In this document: one piece after another, positions 7,788-16,757 of the stretch
How the letters are laid out: each line of letters begins with the position of its first letter
How positions within the stretch are numbered: the first letter of the stretch is position 1
NCBI GenBank assembly: GCA_035362935.1
Contig: DAOSEC010000005.1
Span: 1-64,000 of the forward strand
DNA length: 64,000 nucleotides
From: DAOSEC01 sp035362935
GTDB taxonomy: Bacteria > Bacillota_I > Bacilli_A > ML615J-28 > CAG-313
Direction of reading: 5' to 3'
Notes under the pieces: model-generated
Told to the model about the DNA's origin: nothing
The model's database searches: none
The model's input: only the letters and a program-made list of their open reading frames with translations
Translations under genes and position numbers: made by a program

Positions 7788-10221
7788 TCTAAACATCATC
7801 GGAATGTCTTGTGCGAGTTGTGCAGCTTCGATTGATGCTAGCCTAAAACGACTTGAAGGGGTAGTCGAAGTATCAATCAATATCGCAACCGATAAAGCAG
7901 TGATTCAGTATGATGAACAAAAAGTATCTATTGAAGAAATCATCAAAGAAATTCAAGCAACCGGATATGATGCAACCCTTGATCAAGTTGCAACCGAAAA
8001 AATCACCGTACTTGTTACTGGAATGACATGTTCAAGTTGTGCTGCAGCGATTGACCGCAGTGTTTCCGCTCTTGATGGTGTAAAAAACGTAGTGGTAAAT
8101 GTGGCGAATGACAAAATGACACTAGAGTATAACCCGAGTGTCGTTCGTTTTAGCACAATTAAAAAAACAGTTCAAGACACTGGATATGACATTCAGTTAT
8201 TAGATGAAATCAAAGAGGATGAAAATCCTGATGTTGTTAAGATGAAAAAAGCAAAAAAACGGATGCTAATTAGTTTATCGTTTTCATCGATTATGATGTC
8301 CCTAATGATGATTCATATGTTTGTTGTAGAGATTCCGTTTTATACCTATATCATAGCGATTTTGGGATTGCCAGTTGTGTTTGTGTTAGGATACCCAATT
8401 CACAAAGCAAGCATCAAATCCTTAAAAGCAAAACGTCCAAATATGGATGTTCTTGTTTCGTTAGGATCACTTCCTCCTTATTTGATTGGATTAATGGGGC
8501 TCTTTTTCCCGATAACAACATTTATTGAAATGGCAACAACGATTATGACATTCCATATATTAGGGAAATACTTAGAAACGAGAGCAAAAGGCAAAGCTTC
8601 GCTTGCGATTAAGAAATTAATCGAACTTGGGTCAAAAACAGCGAAAATTTTAATCGATGGATCCGAAATGGAAATTTTAACAAGTGAATTATCATTAGGT
8701 GACTTAATGGTCATTCGACCAGGAGAAAAAGTACCGACTGATGGACAAATCGTAAAAGGGTCTACTTTAATTGATGAGTCGCTCGCAACAGGAGAATCCA
8801 TTCCTGTTGTAAAAGGAGTTGGAGATTCTGTGATTGGAGCAACCATCAACCAACAAGGATTGATCGTAGTAAAGGTTACAAAAGTTGGAAAAGATACATT
8901 TTTATCACAAGTGATTCAAATGGTCGAATCTTGCCAAGGATCAAAAGTTCCGATTCAAGAGTTCGCAGATAAGATTACTGGTTATTTTGTACCAGCGATC
9001 CTTGTATTAACACTGCTAACATTTGCATCTTTCATGATATTCCCGAATTTTCACATATCGATTCTTCAATCGGCATCAAACATCATCCCATGGATTAATC
9101 CAAACCAAACACCACTTACACTTGCCTTTGTAACAGCAACTGCTGTACTTGTTATCGCATGTCCTTGTGCACTAGGGTTAGGAACACCAACCGCGTTAAT
9201 GGTTGGATCTGGACTTGGTGCTGAAAAGGGTGTTTTAATCCGCAATGGCGAAGCTGTTCAAACATTAAAAGACATTAAAGTAGTTGCGTTTGATAAAACT
9301 GGTACGCTTACTTACGGAAAACCTGTGGTTACGGATATTGTTACGTTTGGTCGTACGAAAGTTGAAGTATTGGAAATCGCAGCTTCGTTGGAAAAAGGTT
9401 CAAGTCACCCACTTGCTTATGCAATTTTGGAAGAAGCAAATAAACAACAATTGAACATCACAGAACTTGCTAATATTGAAGTTGTTGTTGGGATGGGTAT
9501 GATAGGATCAAAAGATGGAATAAAGTATGTAGTTGGAAATCAAAAACTTTTGAATCAATATAACATTTCGTTTGATGATGTAAAAGAAGATTTGTTTAAG
9601 TTAGAAGATGAAGCAAAAACAGTTATGATGATTGCTGTTGATGATGTGGTGGTTGGTATTATCGCAGTCGCAGACGAAATTAAACCAAGTGTTGCCAAAA
9701 CAATCAAAGCCATTGAATCCTTAGGAATCGTGACTGCAATGATAACAGGAGATAATGACCGAACAGCGAAAGCGATTGCGAAAAAAGCAGGAATCTCACG
9801 CACAATATCCAATGTCTTACCAAGTCAAAAGGTGGATGAAATTGTTCGTTTACAAAGCGAATATGGACTTGTTGCGATGGTTGGGGACGGGATTAACGAT
9901 GCCCCTGCCTTAAAACAAGCAAACGTGGGAATCGCAATCGGAACGGGAACAGACATTGCGATTGAAGCAGCGGATGTGACATTAGTTCGTGGGGATGTCG
10001 AATCGATTTTAGTTGCGATTCGGTTATCCAAAGCAATCTTCCAAAAAATCAAACAAAACTACTTCTGGGCATGGTTTTATAACGCAATCGCAATACCGTT
10101 TGCGATGTTTGGATTGCTTCATCCAATGATTGGTGCGGCAGCGATGTCACTCTCTTCGTTAAATGTGATTTATAATTCATTGCGATTGAAAAAAGTGAAT
10201 TTTGAGAAAGGATTGGTCTAA
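7774..10221 (+). CDS. copA: Cu(I)-exporting P1B-type ATPase CopA
   Basis: An 815-residue complete copper ATPase. It has two N-terminal metal-binding domains (CASC 13-16, CSSC 86-89), the TGES actuator motif, the transmembrane CPC motif (463-465), the phosphorylation site DKTGT (D507), an SHPLA nucleotide-binding motif and GDGIND (704-709). The C-terminal helices carry FYNAIAIP and MSLSSLNVIYNSLRL, the Cu(I) class P1B-1 signatures. It pumps Cu(I) out of the cytosol. GGAGG before ATG 7774 sets the start; an upstream TTG at 7741 lies inside copZ. Confidence 0.95.
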   Translation: MKSSNLNIIGMSCASCAASIDASLKRLEGVVEVSINIATDKAVIQYDEQKVSIEEIIKEIQATGYDATLDQVATEKITVLVTGMTCSSCAAAIDRSVSALDGVKNVVVNVANDKMTLEYNPSVVRFSTIKKTVQDTGYDIQLLDEIKEDENPDVVKMKKAKKRMLISLSFSSIMMSLMMIHMFVVEIPFYTYIIAILGLPVVFVLGYPIHKASIKSLKAKRPNMDVLVSLGSLPPYLIGLMGLFFPITTFIEMATTIMTFHILGKYLETRAKGKASLAIKKLIELGSKTAKILIDGSEMEILTSELSLGDLMVIRPGEKVPTDGQIVKGSTLIDESLATGESIPVVKGVGDSVIGATINQQGLIVVKVTKVGKDTFLSQVIQMVESCQGSKVPIQEFADKITGYFVPAILVLTLLTFASFMIFPNFHISILQSASNIIPWINPNQTPLTLAFVTATAVLVIACPCALGLGTPTALMVGSGLGAEKGVLIRNGEAVQTLKDIKVVAFDKTGTLTYGKPVVTDIVTFGRTKVEVLEIAASLEKGSSHPLAYAILEEANKQQLNITELANIEVVVGMGMIGSKDGIKYVVGNQKLLNQYNISFDDVKEDLFKLEDEAKTVMMIAVDDVVVGIIAVADEIKPSVAKTIKAIESLGIVTAMITGDNDRTAKAIAKKAGISRTISNVLPSQKVDEIVRLQSEYGLVAMVGDGINDAPALKQANVGIAIGTGTDIAIEAADVTLVRGDVESILVAIRLSKAIFQKIKQNYFWAWFYNAIAIPFAMFGLLHPMIGAAAMSLSSLNVIYNSLRLKKVNFEKGLV

Positions 10222-10224
10222 GGC

Positions 10225-10488
10225 ATGGAACACGACAATATAGAAGCATTAAATCTATTAAAGACATCAAAAGGTCAGATTGAAGCTATCATTCGGATGA
10301 CCGAAAACGGAAGATATTGTGTTGATATTTCACATCAAATCACAGCCGCAATCTCTCTATTAAAAAAAGCAAATTCAATCATCCTTAAAAATCACATTCA
10401 TACGTGCGTCTTACATTCATTTGAAGAAGGAACACAACACGAAAAGTTAGAAGAAGTGATTGAAGTCTTAAATCATTATTTAAAATAA
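10225..10488 (+). CDS. csoR: Copper-sensing repressor CsoR
   Basis: An 87-residue all-helical CsoR/RcnR-family repressor. The Cu(I) ligand set Cys-x(n)-His-x3-Cys is intact: C32, H57, C61. It starts 3 bases after copA, so it is made from the operon it controls. The predicted target is the C7/G7 palindrome at 7523-7547. Having csoR last, after copZ-copA, differs from the common csoR-first order. Confidence 0.92.
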   Translation: MEHDNIEALNLLKTSKGQIEAIIRMTENGRYCVDISHQITAAISLLKKANSIILKNHIHTCVLHSFEEGTQHEKLEEVIEVLNHYLK

Positions 10489-10554
10489 TTATATTACTAT
10501 CGTTCTTCATAATTTCTTCATAATTGTATGGTACGATATCATCGAGGTGATGAT

Positions 10555-10884
10555 ATGAAACAACATACCAAACGTTTTTTTCTAATTGTTTGGGCTTTGA
10601 TTCTAGTTCAATTGATTGTTTATGTGATTGCTTACTTTTGGCAAAACACGGAAGCATTTCCAGTTGGATTTCATATGTTTCAAGGAATGATGATGCCATT
10701 TGGAATGATTGGTATGGGGCTGTTTTGGATTGTTGTCATTTATTTGGCATACACAAGCATTGATCGTATCAATCATCAACACAACAACAATGCACAACTT
10801 TTACTTAAAAAACGTCTCGCCAATGGAGAAATTTCCGTACAAGAGTATGATGCATTGATGAAAAAAATAAAGGAGAACGAATGA
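10555..10884 (+). CDS. SHOCT-domain membrane protein
   Basis: A 109-residue protein with two predicted TM helices (about 9-29 and 44-65) and a C-terminal SHOCT motif (KKRLANGEISVQEYDALM). SHOCT domains are short helical oligomerisation or interaction modules in membrane proteins. GAGGTGAT precedes ATG 10555. It overlaps the next gene in an ATGA-type junction and leads a three-gene unit ending with the CueP-like protein, so it may be part of copper handling at the membrane; that role is inferred from position only. Confidence 0.7.
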   Translation: MKQHTKRFFLIVWALILVQLIVYVIAYFWQNTEAFPVGFHMFQGMMMPFGMIGMGLFWIVVIYLAYTSIDRINHQHNNNAQLLLKKRLANGEISVQEYDALMKKIKENE

Positions 10885-11225
10885 TGAAAAAGTGGATCTT
10901 ACTTGGAGGACTATTCCTCGCAATGACGACTATTGGTGTAATATTGATTCGAGGTAATTTGGTAAATGCACAGCCAAATCCTATTGTTCAAAATCAAACA
11001 CCACATTGTGGTAGACGAATCAATCAAACCACATATGAGTTTTATTATGCACATTTATCAACAACAGACCAATTATTGGTCGATTTGGAGTTTGTCCGTT
11101 TGCTTGATCTATATGACTATAGCACACTTTCAACCGACCAAAAAATAGAAACCATCAATTTGATTAAGTCTGAACTAATCGATTATATGGTAAGCGAGTC
11201 TATGATTACGAGGTTTCAAAGATGA
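10881..11225 (+). CDS. Small exported protein of unknown function, copper-block neighbour
   Basis: A 114-residue protein with an N-terminal hydrophobic segment (about 4-24) ending in VNAQPN, which looks like a signal peptide. The rest is a short helical domain with a single cysteine in PHCGRR. I do not recognise a family. The start could be either of two adjacent ATGs (10881 or 10884). It overlaps the SHOCT gene upstream and the CueP-like gene downstream by 4 bases each, so expression is coupled to both. Confidence 0.6.
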   Translation: MMKKWILLGGLFLAMTTIGVILIRGNLVNAQPNPIVQNQTPHCGRRINQTTYEFYYAHLSTTDQLLVDLEFVRLLDLYDYSTLSTDQKIETINLIKSELIDYMVSESMITRFQR

Positions 11226-11767
11226 AGAAGGCAATTATGATCGTAAGTAGTGTTTTGGTTGTCGCAATCGCCATCATGTATATGCAATTTGAGAACAAAA
11301 ACCAAGTGCTACGAGAGTTTGGAATTGACAACATGACAACACTTCAAATGGTTGAAGCATTGGAAGCAAAGACTATTTCTGTCGAAGAACTGAATGCAAG
11401 CATATCAGGAACGACACTGACTCTTTCGAGAAAAGGCATGATGTATAAATTTGCTGTACCAAACAATCTATTTTATCTATCCATCGCCCCATACATCAAT
11501 CAAACTCACCCATGTGGTACGCATAACTTAGTTACGTGTCGTGGTGAATTGTCCAATCAAACATTTGATGTAACCATCACATCGACCACAGGAGAAACAA
11601 TCTTTTCTGGTCAAAAAACAGCTCAAGACAATGGGTTTTTCGGAATTTGGTTACCAAGAGGAATGGATGTTGATGTTAGTGTTCGATATGGATCTTTACA
11701 AAGCATAACTCGAGTATCGACGAACGCAGATAGCAATACCTGCTTAACAACGATGCAATTACAATAA
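11222..11767 (+). CDS. cueP: CueP-like copper-binding protein, membrane-anchored
   Basis: A 181-residue protein with an N-terminal anchor (about 4-22). The body matches CueP: YLSIAPYINQTHPCGTHNL, TCRGEL, an NGFFGIWLPR segment and the terminal TCLTTMQL. The conserved cysteines C98, C106 and C174 are present. CueP was described as a periplasmic copper-binding protein in Salmonella; here it should sit outside the membrane. It lies between the csoR-regulated operon and a two-component system, consistent with extracytoplasmic copper buffering. It ends just before a terminator. Confidence 0.85.
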   Translation: MKKAIMIVSSVLVVAIAIMYMQFENKNQVLREFGIDNMTTLQMVEALEAKTISVEELNASISGTTLTLSRKGMMYKFAVPNNLFYLSIAPYINQTHPCGTHNLVTCRGELSNQTFDVTITSTTGETIFSGQKTAQDNGFFGIWLPRGMDVDVSVRYGSLQSITRVSTNADSNTCLTTMQLQ

Positions 11768-11786
11768 CCCCTCCATACACCCGGTA

Positions 11787-11814
11787 AAGCATCGTCTGAT
11801 TTTGACGATGTTTT
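11787..11814 (+). terminator. Intrinsic terminator after the CueP-like gene
   Basis: Stem CATCGTC/GACGATG extended by A/T and one G-T pair, TGATTTT loop, T tail. Confidence 0.75.
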
Positions 11815-11863
11815 ATCACATTTGCATAACTTACTATTATAACAATGAATTGAGGAACCCATT

Positions 11864-12547
11864 ATGCGTATTTTAGTCATTGAAGACTCTGTTAAAATCA
11901 ACCACATGTTAACCACGTTTTTGAAGCAGCTTGGATATCAAGTATTCCAAGCATACAGCGGAGAAGAAGGTGTTGAACTATTCGCCAAATATTCATTTGA
12001 TCTTGTTTTGACGGATTTAATGTTGCCTAATATGCAAGGAGAAGATCTCATTCGCTGGATCAAACGACAAAGCAATTGTTATATCATTGCGATATCCGCG
12101 AAAAGCACATTAGAAGATCGTTTGGATGTTCTTCACCTTGGAGCAGATGATTTTATCATAAAACCTTTTTCGATAGAGGAAGTTCTTGCGAAATGTCAAA
12201 ACATCGAAAAAAGAGTGATTGCTGAAGAGGAGCGGGTTGTATCCTTCAATCAAGGATTGCTTTGTATTTACCCAAAACAACGAAAAGTGATGGTAGGGCA
12301 ACAAGAGGTGAATTTAACCAAACACGAGTTTAACATATTGTGGCAATTAGCCAAACATAGAAATAGTATCCATTCGCGTGAACAGTTGCTAGATTCTTGT
12401 TTCGAAGAACCCGATGCATTTGACCGCGTGATTGATGTTCACATTAAAAACATTAGAAAGAAATTGAATGTTTCACCCCAAATGAATGGTTGGATTAAAA
12501 CTGAATATGGTGTTGGATATCAATTTATAGGAACCTTTGATGATTAG
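11864..12547 (+). CDS. OmpR-family response regulator
   Basis: A 227-residue protein with a receiver domain (acidic pair E7-D8, phosphoacceptor D51, conserved K100) and a C-terminal OmpR/PhoB winged helix (about 130-225) with LTKHEFNILWQLAKH and VIDVHIKNIRKKL. It is phosphorylated by the kinase encoded by the overlapping next gene. Targets are unknown; the adjacent copper genes are candidates by position. Confidence 0.9.
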   Translation: MRILVIEDSVKINHMLTTFLKQLGYQVFQAYSGEEGVELFAKYSFDLVLTDLMLPNMQGEDLIRWIKRQSNCYIIAISAKSTLEDRLDVLHLGADDFIIKPFSIEEVLAKCQNIEKRVIAEEERVVSFNQGLLCIYPKQRKVMVGQQEVNLTKHEFNILWQLAKHRNSIHSREQLLDSCFEEPDAFDRVIDVHIKNIRKKLNVSPQMNGWIKTEYGVGYQFIGTFDD

Positions 12548-13778
12548 TCTAAAACAATTGTTTCAATCTCAAATGACGAAATACTTTACAATTTTGTTTG
12601 CTAGCTTAACACTTTTGTTAAATGTCGGGTTGTTTGGTGTAGCATATTTGGAATACCAACAAGTGATGAACCGTCAAGAAGAATCGATGATTGAATTAAT
12701 CACTCATTTGCTTGAAGAAGAAGAACATGAAATCGTCATTGTCTATCTAGAACACTACTATCATACGCATGGGGTAAAAATGTTATTGACTGATGCAAAC
12801 GACAATGTGTTATTTCAAAATATGAATCCGTCTACAGAGTTATCTCAACATCTACTATACGCACGAGATGGAAGTTTCATTGGTACGCTTAGCATCGATT
12901 TTGATTCCTTTGTGATTGGACGTGAATTTACCTTCGGCATTGCCTTATTTAATGTTCTTTCGTTGATGATATTTGTTGTTGTTTTGTGGATTAATATGCA
13001 ATACTTAAAAAAACAATATTTCGCTATTGATCAAGATTTGCTTCAACTAGGATCAAACAATAAATCGTTTCGTTTCCGTGACTTTCAAGATGTAAATGTT
13101 CGGTTACAACAGGCAACGGAATTCGAAGAGCAATTGAAAATAAAACAACATCAAGCAATCAACACTCTAGCACACGATGTAAAGACACCACTTACCATCA
13201 TGAAAGCATATCTTGAGGGCATTTTGCATCACAGGTTACCATATAGTGAATCGGTTTTGACGGAACTACTCGAAGAAATACATACAATCGATCAAATCAT
13301 ACCAAAACTTATTTCTCAACAATTAACTGAAATTCCAAGTCTTTGTAATCTTGGTGAAATTGCCACAGAAGTAATAGATTCCATGAAACATGTGTCAAAA
13401 TTGAAAAACATTCATGTGGAATCTTCATTAGAAGAGTCGCATGTATATGTTTCAAAAGAAGAAGCAAAACGAGTGATGGAACATTTGTTGTATAATGCGT
13501 TCTATTATTCGAAACCAAATACCACGATTCAAGTGGTGATTGATCCACACAATAAAAAAATGATGATGATAGATCAAGGCATTGGAATGTCAGAAGAAAC
13601 GATATCTTTGATCCAAAAAGGTCCTTATCGAGGCGAAGAAGCTGTTTCGATGCATCAAAAGGGAAATGGTATTGGATTGCAAATTGTATTTATGACGGTA
13701 AAAAAGTGGAATGCATCCATTGATATCACGAGTCAGTTACATGTAGGTACGACGATTACGATAACATTTAAAGCATAA
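12540..13778 (+). CDS. Membrane sensor histidine kinase
   Basis: A 412-residue HisKA/HATPase kinase. Two TM helices (about 12-33 and 133-155) flank an extracytoplasmic sensor of only about 100 residues. The phosphoacceptor is H212 in LAHDVKTPLT; the N box (NAFYYSKP) and G boxes (DQGIGM, GNGIGL) are intact. I see no obvious Cys/Met copper-binding cluster in the sensor loop, so its signal is open. The start overlaps the regulator gene by 8 bases. ATG 12540 is preferred over TTG 12537. Confidence 0.88.
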   Translation: MISLKQLFQSQMTKYFTILFASLTLLLNVGLFGVAYLEYQQVMNRQEESMIELITHLLEEEEHEIVIVYLEHYYHTHGVKMLLTDANDNVLFQNMNPSTELSQHLLYARDGSFIGTLSIDFDSFVIGREFTFGIALFNVLSLMIFVVVLWINMQYLKKQYFAIDQDLLQLGSNNKSFRFRDFQDVNVRLQQATEFEEQLKIKQHQAINTLAHDVKTPLTIMKAYLEGILHHRLPYSESVLTELLEEIHTIDQIIPKLISQQLTEIPSLCNLGEIATEVIDSMKHVSKLKNIHVESSLEESHVYVSKEEAKRVMEHLLYNAFYYSKPNTTIQVVIDPHNKKMMMIDQGIGMSEETISLIQKGPYRGEEAVSMHQKGNGIGLQIVFMTVKKWNASIDITSQLHVGTTITITFKA

Positions 13779-13822
13779 AAAACATCCACCTCGGTCAGTC
13801 GAAGACTTTGGTGGATGTTTTT
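13777..13822. terminator. Bidirectional terminator between the kinase and nuclease genes
   Basis: AAAAAACATCCACC (13777-13790) pairs with GGTGGATGTTTTT (13810-13822); a nested AGTC/GACT closes the centre. It serves the converging genes on both strands. Confidence 0.85.
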
Positions 13823-13823
13823 C

Positions 13824-14870
13824 TTATATATTGTAGATTTGATGGTAGTTTTTTTGTTTGATTTCGATGTATAAGACACTTTCATAAGATACGACTTCAA
13901 CATAAACTAACGGAGTGTAATCCGCGTGTTCGAATATCATCGAAGCAAATTCAGGATGATCAATAAATGGATTTCGGTTGTTTTGATATCCATAAATGAC
14001 CTCGTTTCGATTGCGTTCAAACTCATCGACCGGATCGCTTACATGCCACTCCATTAAAACAGAGAATCTGGACATTTTCGCCCCAGCTAGGGTGTAGTTT
14101 GTTGTTGAGTCATTAGGCAAGATTTCATCGGTTAACTGAAGAAAATCATAACGTATGACCATAAAGAACAATATTCTCGCAACATCTCCCTTATCCGCAT
14201 CCCCAGGAAAATAGGTATCACTTGAGGTAATGGTATCAAATACCTTGTTGCTTCTGGAAGAATTGACCGACTGGATGATTGCTCTTAAGTTGTGTAAGTC
14301 ACTTCCTTGATTTTTAGTGGTGTTATTTACTCTTGGCACTCCAAGTCTTGAGTTTGGCCAAACATGTTCTCTGGTCCAAGTTGTCCCGTCCCACGTCCCC
14401 TTAACTGACTGTCTAGAATAAATGGTCAAAACGTTATCTGGGTTGTTTGGATCACGATCTGCGATTTCTAAAGCTTCACGAGCGGTCCCATAGTTAACAG
14501 CAATGACATCGGTCGAAACAAGTGTATTTAAAAATGTTCGTAACTCTCTACCTTCTAATCCACTTGCTCCTTCGTAATAGGTTCCAAGTGGAAGTGGTTC
14601 GTATGGATTTGGTTCGACACGACTTCCAATAAACTCATATCCACCATAACTTGCAGCTACGATAAATAGAATTAATAACAACAATTGAAGGATTAGTTTT
14701 TGACGTCGTTTCATGCTTCCTTTGGTGCGTCGTTTTTTCGGAAGTGTAGTTGGTGTTATTGAAGATGATAATCGTTTTGATGTGCTTGTTTTCGCTATAG
14801 GTTTCTTTTTGTTAGACGTAGTTGTTTTCTTTGTCTTTGATGTGCTGCTTTTAGAAGGTGTCGTAGCCAT
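13824..14870 (-). CDS. Membrane-tethered endonuclease I family DNase
   Basis: A 348-residue protein in three parts: a Lys/Ser/Thr-rich basic tail (about 1-50), one TM helix (about 59-77), and an endonuclease I/NucM domain (about 95-345). The catalytic REHVWPNS motif (H169) and SDLHNLRA motif (H193) are present, with a YFPGDADKGDVAR segment typical of the family. The nuclease domain should face outward while the basic tail stays inside. Secreted nucleases that harvest extracellular DNA are known in Izemoplasma-like Mollicutes. GGGGGA before ATG 14870 sets the start; the upstream in-frame ATG lacks a site. Confidence 0.87.
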   Translation of the reverse strand: MATTPSKSSTSKTKKTTTSNKKKPIAKTSTSKRLSSSITPTTLPKKRRTKGSMKRRQKLILQLLLLILFIVAASYGGYEFIGSRVEPNPYEPLPLGTYYEGASGLEGRELRTFLNTLVSTDVIAVNYGTAREALEIADRDPNNPDNVLTIYSRQSVKGTWDGTTWTREHVWPNSRLGVPRVNNTTKNQGSDLHNLRAIIQSVNSSRSNKVFDTITSSDTYFPGDADKGDVARILFFMVIRYDFLQLTDEILPNDSTTNYTLAGAKMSRFSVLMEWHVSDPVDEFERNRNEVIYGYQNNRNPFIDHPEFASMIFEHADYTPLVYVEVVSYESVLYIEIKQKNYHQIYNI

Positions 14871-14895
14871 AAAAATCCCCCTTTTGTATAACACC

Positions 14896-14924
14896 ATTAT
14901 ATCAAACTTAGGACTTGATTACAA
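14896..14924 (-). promoter_or_regulatory. Promoter of the endonuclease gene
   Basis: On the minus strand, TTGTAA (14924-14919), 17 bases, TATAAT (14901-14896), with an extended -10 TGA immediately upstream. Confidence 0.65.
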
Positions 14925-14956
14925 ACAAGTTAATGAAAAAAGGCACATAGCAGTGC

Positions 14957-15985
14957 CTAAGAGGTTGGAATATGTGATTGCCAGTTGTCTTTTGAGGTAA
15001 GGGTAACAATGCTTTCATGAACATCTAGCGTGACTATTTTTTTGATGGTTAGCGAGTCATCTAGATAGTAAATATCTCCTAGATAGGTAGTAAACTCCCC
15101 TTCTTTTACATTCATAATCGAGTTTAATATCGTGTCTGGACGTCGGTTTACATTTGAACTCGAACTGGATGCCTCAAACAACACCACATGCTGTTCTAAA
15201 AAGACATCTCCTAAATCATTTACCCATAGTAGAATTTGATTTTTTGATAATGCATAATGTTGGATGAAGTTTGAAGTTGTTTTATAATGTTCAAACCCCA
15301 TAAAACGTTCATAATAAGGATATGGATAACCAGTTGTTAAATAAGTTGGGTTGATTGTAAAACCGATGAAAAATAGCGAGTTTAATTGATGTTTTCTAGG
15401 AACTGGGATTAATAAAGTATTGCCAGATAAGGTAATCTTTGAAAGATCGAACGTCATTCCGATTAATTCACCATCTTGAATTGGAATCAAGCGTCGACTA
15501 GTTTTATGAATTAATACCATGACATCTGGATTTTTAGTGAGGGGATAGTCCGCTTGACGAAAATATCCCAGCTCATAACTTGCTTTATTGGCAGAATAGA
15601 TGACCAAATGATAGTCATCAAAACTTTTTAGATACACTGGTTCATAAAATCGCAATTCTTTTTGCGTATCTAGTTCGAGATAGGTGATGACTTCTTGTGT
15701 TGCTACACTTCTTAGTTCATGTGTATCATGAATCGTGATGAGTTCTAACTCCTCTATATTGGTTTGTTTGATGGTGACTCCTTGAAAGTACTCCACCTTA
15801 GACTGTTCGATGGAAGATAGTATAAATGGAACAAATACAATGGCAATTAAGAATACTCCCCCTATGACAAGAGGGACTTTTCTCAGTTTGTAATACTTCT
15901 TGTTTTTTTCTGTGTATAAAAAAATGGTGATTCCGATGCAAAGTAGAAGTACGATTAAGGATGCTAAGGATGCATTATTCATCAT
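14957..15985 (-). CDS. Membrane-anchored protein of unknown function
   Basis: A 342-residue protein that I do not recognise. Two TM helices near the N-terminus (about 6-23 and 37-57) are followed by a large beta-rich extracytoplasmic region with no recognisable motif. The start overlaps the end of the XRE gene; GGAG about 9 bases before ATG 15985 supports it. It is last in a four-gene operon with an XRE regulator and a DUF2975 protein, so it may be an output or partner of that membrane module. Confidence 0.6.
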   Translation of the reverse strand: MMNNASLASLIVLLLCIGITIFLYTEKNKKYYKLRKVPLVIGGVFLIAIVFVPFILSSIEQSKVEYFQGVTIKQTNIEELELITIHDTHELRSVATQEVITYLELDTQKELRFYEPVYLKSFDDYHLVIYSANKASYELGYFRQADYPLTKNPDVMVLIHKTSRRLIPIQDGELIGMTFDLSKITLSGNTLLIPVPRKHQLNSLFFIGFTINPTYLTTGYPYPYYERFMGFEHYKTTSNFIQHYALSKNQILLWVNDLGDVFLEQHVVLFEASSSSSNVNRRPDTILNSIMNVKEGEFTTYLGDIYYLDDSLTIKKIVTLDVHESIVTLTSKDNWQSHIPTS

Positions 15986-16196
15986 AATTGGATTCTCCTT
16001 CCACAAAAGTGAGGATATCACCTGGGGCACAATCAAGTGCTTTGCATATTGCATCTAGTGTTGAAAACCGGATTGCTTTTGCTTTTCCACTTCTTAAGAT
16101 GCTTAAGTTCGCCTCGGTGATACCAATGATATGACACAGTTCTTTGGATGTCATATTGCGTTTTTTTAATTGTTCGGTTAATTCGATTTGAATCAT
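15975..16196 (-). CDS. Small XRE/Cro-family regulator, YozG-like
   Basis: A 73-residue protein that is almost entirely an XRE helix-turn-helix (SKELCHIIGITEANLSILRSG, then STLDAICKALDCAPGDIL). This type is habitually encoded beside DUF2975 membrane proteins, as here, with which it overlaps by 4 bases. It probably regulates its own operon. Candidate operators are the TTATCG repeats upstream of the first gene (17569-17666). Confidence 0.85.
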   Translation of the reverse strand: MIQIELTEQLKKRNMTSKELCHIIGITEANLSILRSGKAKAIRFSTLDAICKALDCAPGDILTFVEGESNYDE

Positions 16197-16753
16197 ATCG
16201 TTAATTGATTCTCTTCATAAAGCTCAATCGCTTTTTTTAGAACAAAGGATACAAGAAGCAATATGAGACCAAATAAAACGAATAGTAGTAATGTGGTATT
16301 GGTTTGAATCATGAAATCTCTTGTTGTGCTACCAGCCAAGAAACTAATGATTCCAACCACAAACCCAATCAGGATTTCGACAATGGACATATAGATGAAC
16401 TGTGAGCCAATTTGGTGAATGTAGGTAGCGTTTTGTTGATTGAATATGATCGATGCTTTTAAGTTATGGATCAGTTTTCGTGAGAGTATAAAGATGGATA
16501 TGAAAAACAGCAGATGAATGAGTAACTTGATAAAGACAACAAAAACATACTCACTGCTCGAAATCTCTACCATAGAAACAATCATCATTGTGATGTAAAT
16601 AACGAAGACACCAACAAAAAGGATGTTTACATAGGTGTTCATAAATTGTACCACTTTGTGATAATCATTTTCTTTGATGACATTCATCAGTTTTAAGGTA
16701 AATAAGATCACGAGTGCAATGGCGATAAATAATAGAATAGTTAAAACAAACAT
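16193..16753 (-). CDS. DUF2975 family membrane protein
   Basis: A 186-residue protein with four predicted TM helices in two pairs, matching DUF2975 in size, layout and neighbourhood (XRE partner immediately downstream). Its function is unknown; the pairing suggests a membrane signal passed to the regulator. The start is at ATG 16753, right after AAGGAGGA. Longer forms would run far into the upstream gene. Confidence 0.75.
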   Translation of the reverse strand: MFVLTILLFIAIALVILFTLKLMNVIKENDYHKVVQFMNTYVNILFVGVFVIYITMMIVSMVEISSSEYVFVVFIKLLIHLLFFISIFILSRKLIHNLKASIIFNQQNATYIHQIGSQFIYMSIVEILIGFVVGIISFLAGSTTRDFMIQTNTTLLLFVLFGLILLLVSFVLKKAIELYEENQLTI

Positions 16754-16757
16754 AAAT

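Noticed and set aside
8478..8849. 123-residue open frame antisense to copA
   Set aside because: It has no RBS, overlaps a fully supported copA and shows the repetitive composition of a shadow frame.
14713..15000. 95-residue plus-strand open frame over the nuclease start
   Set aside because: It is the mirror of the low-complexity Lys/Ser/Thr tail and has no RBS.
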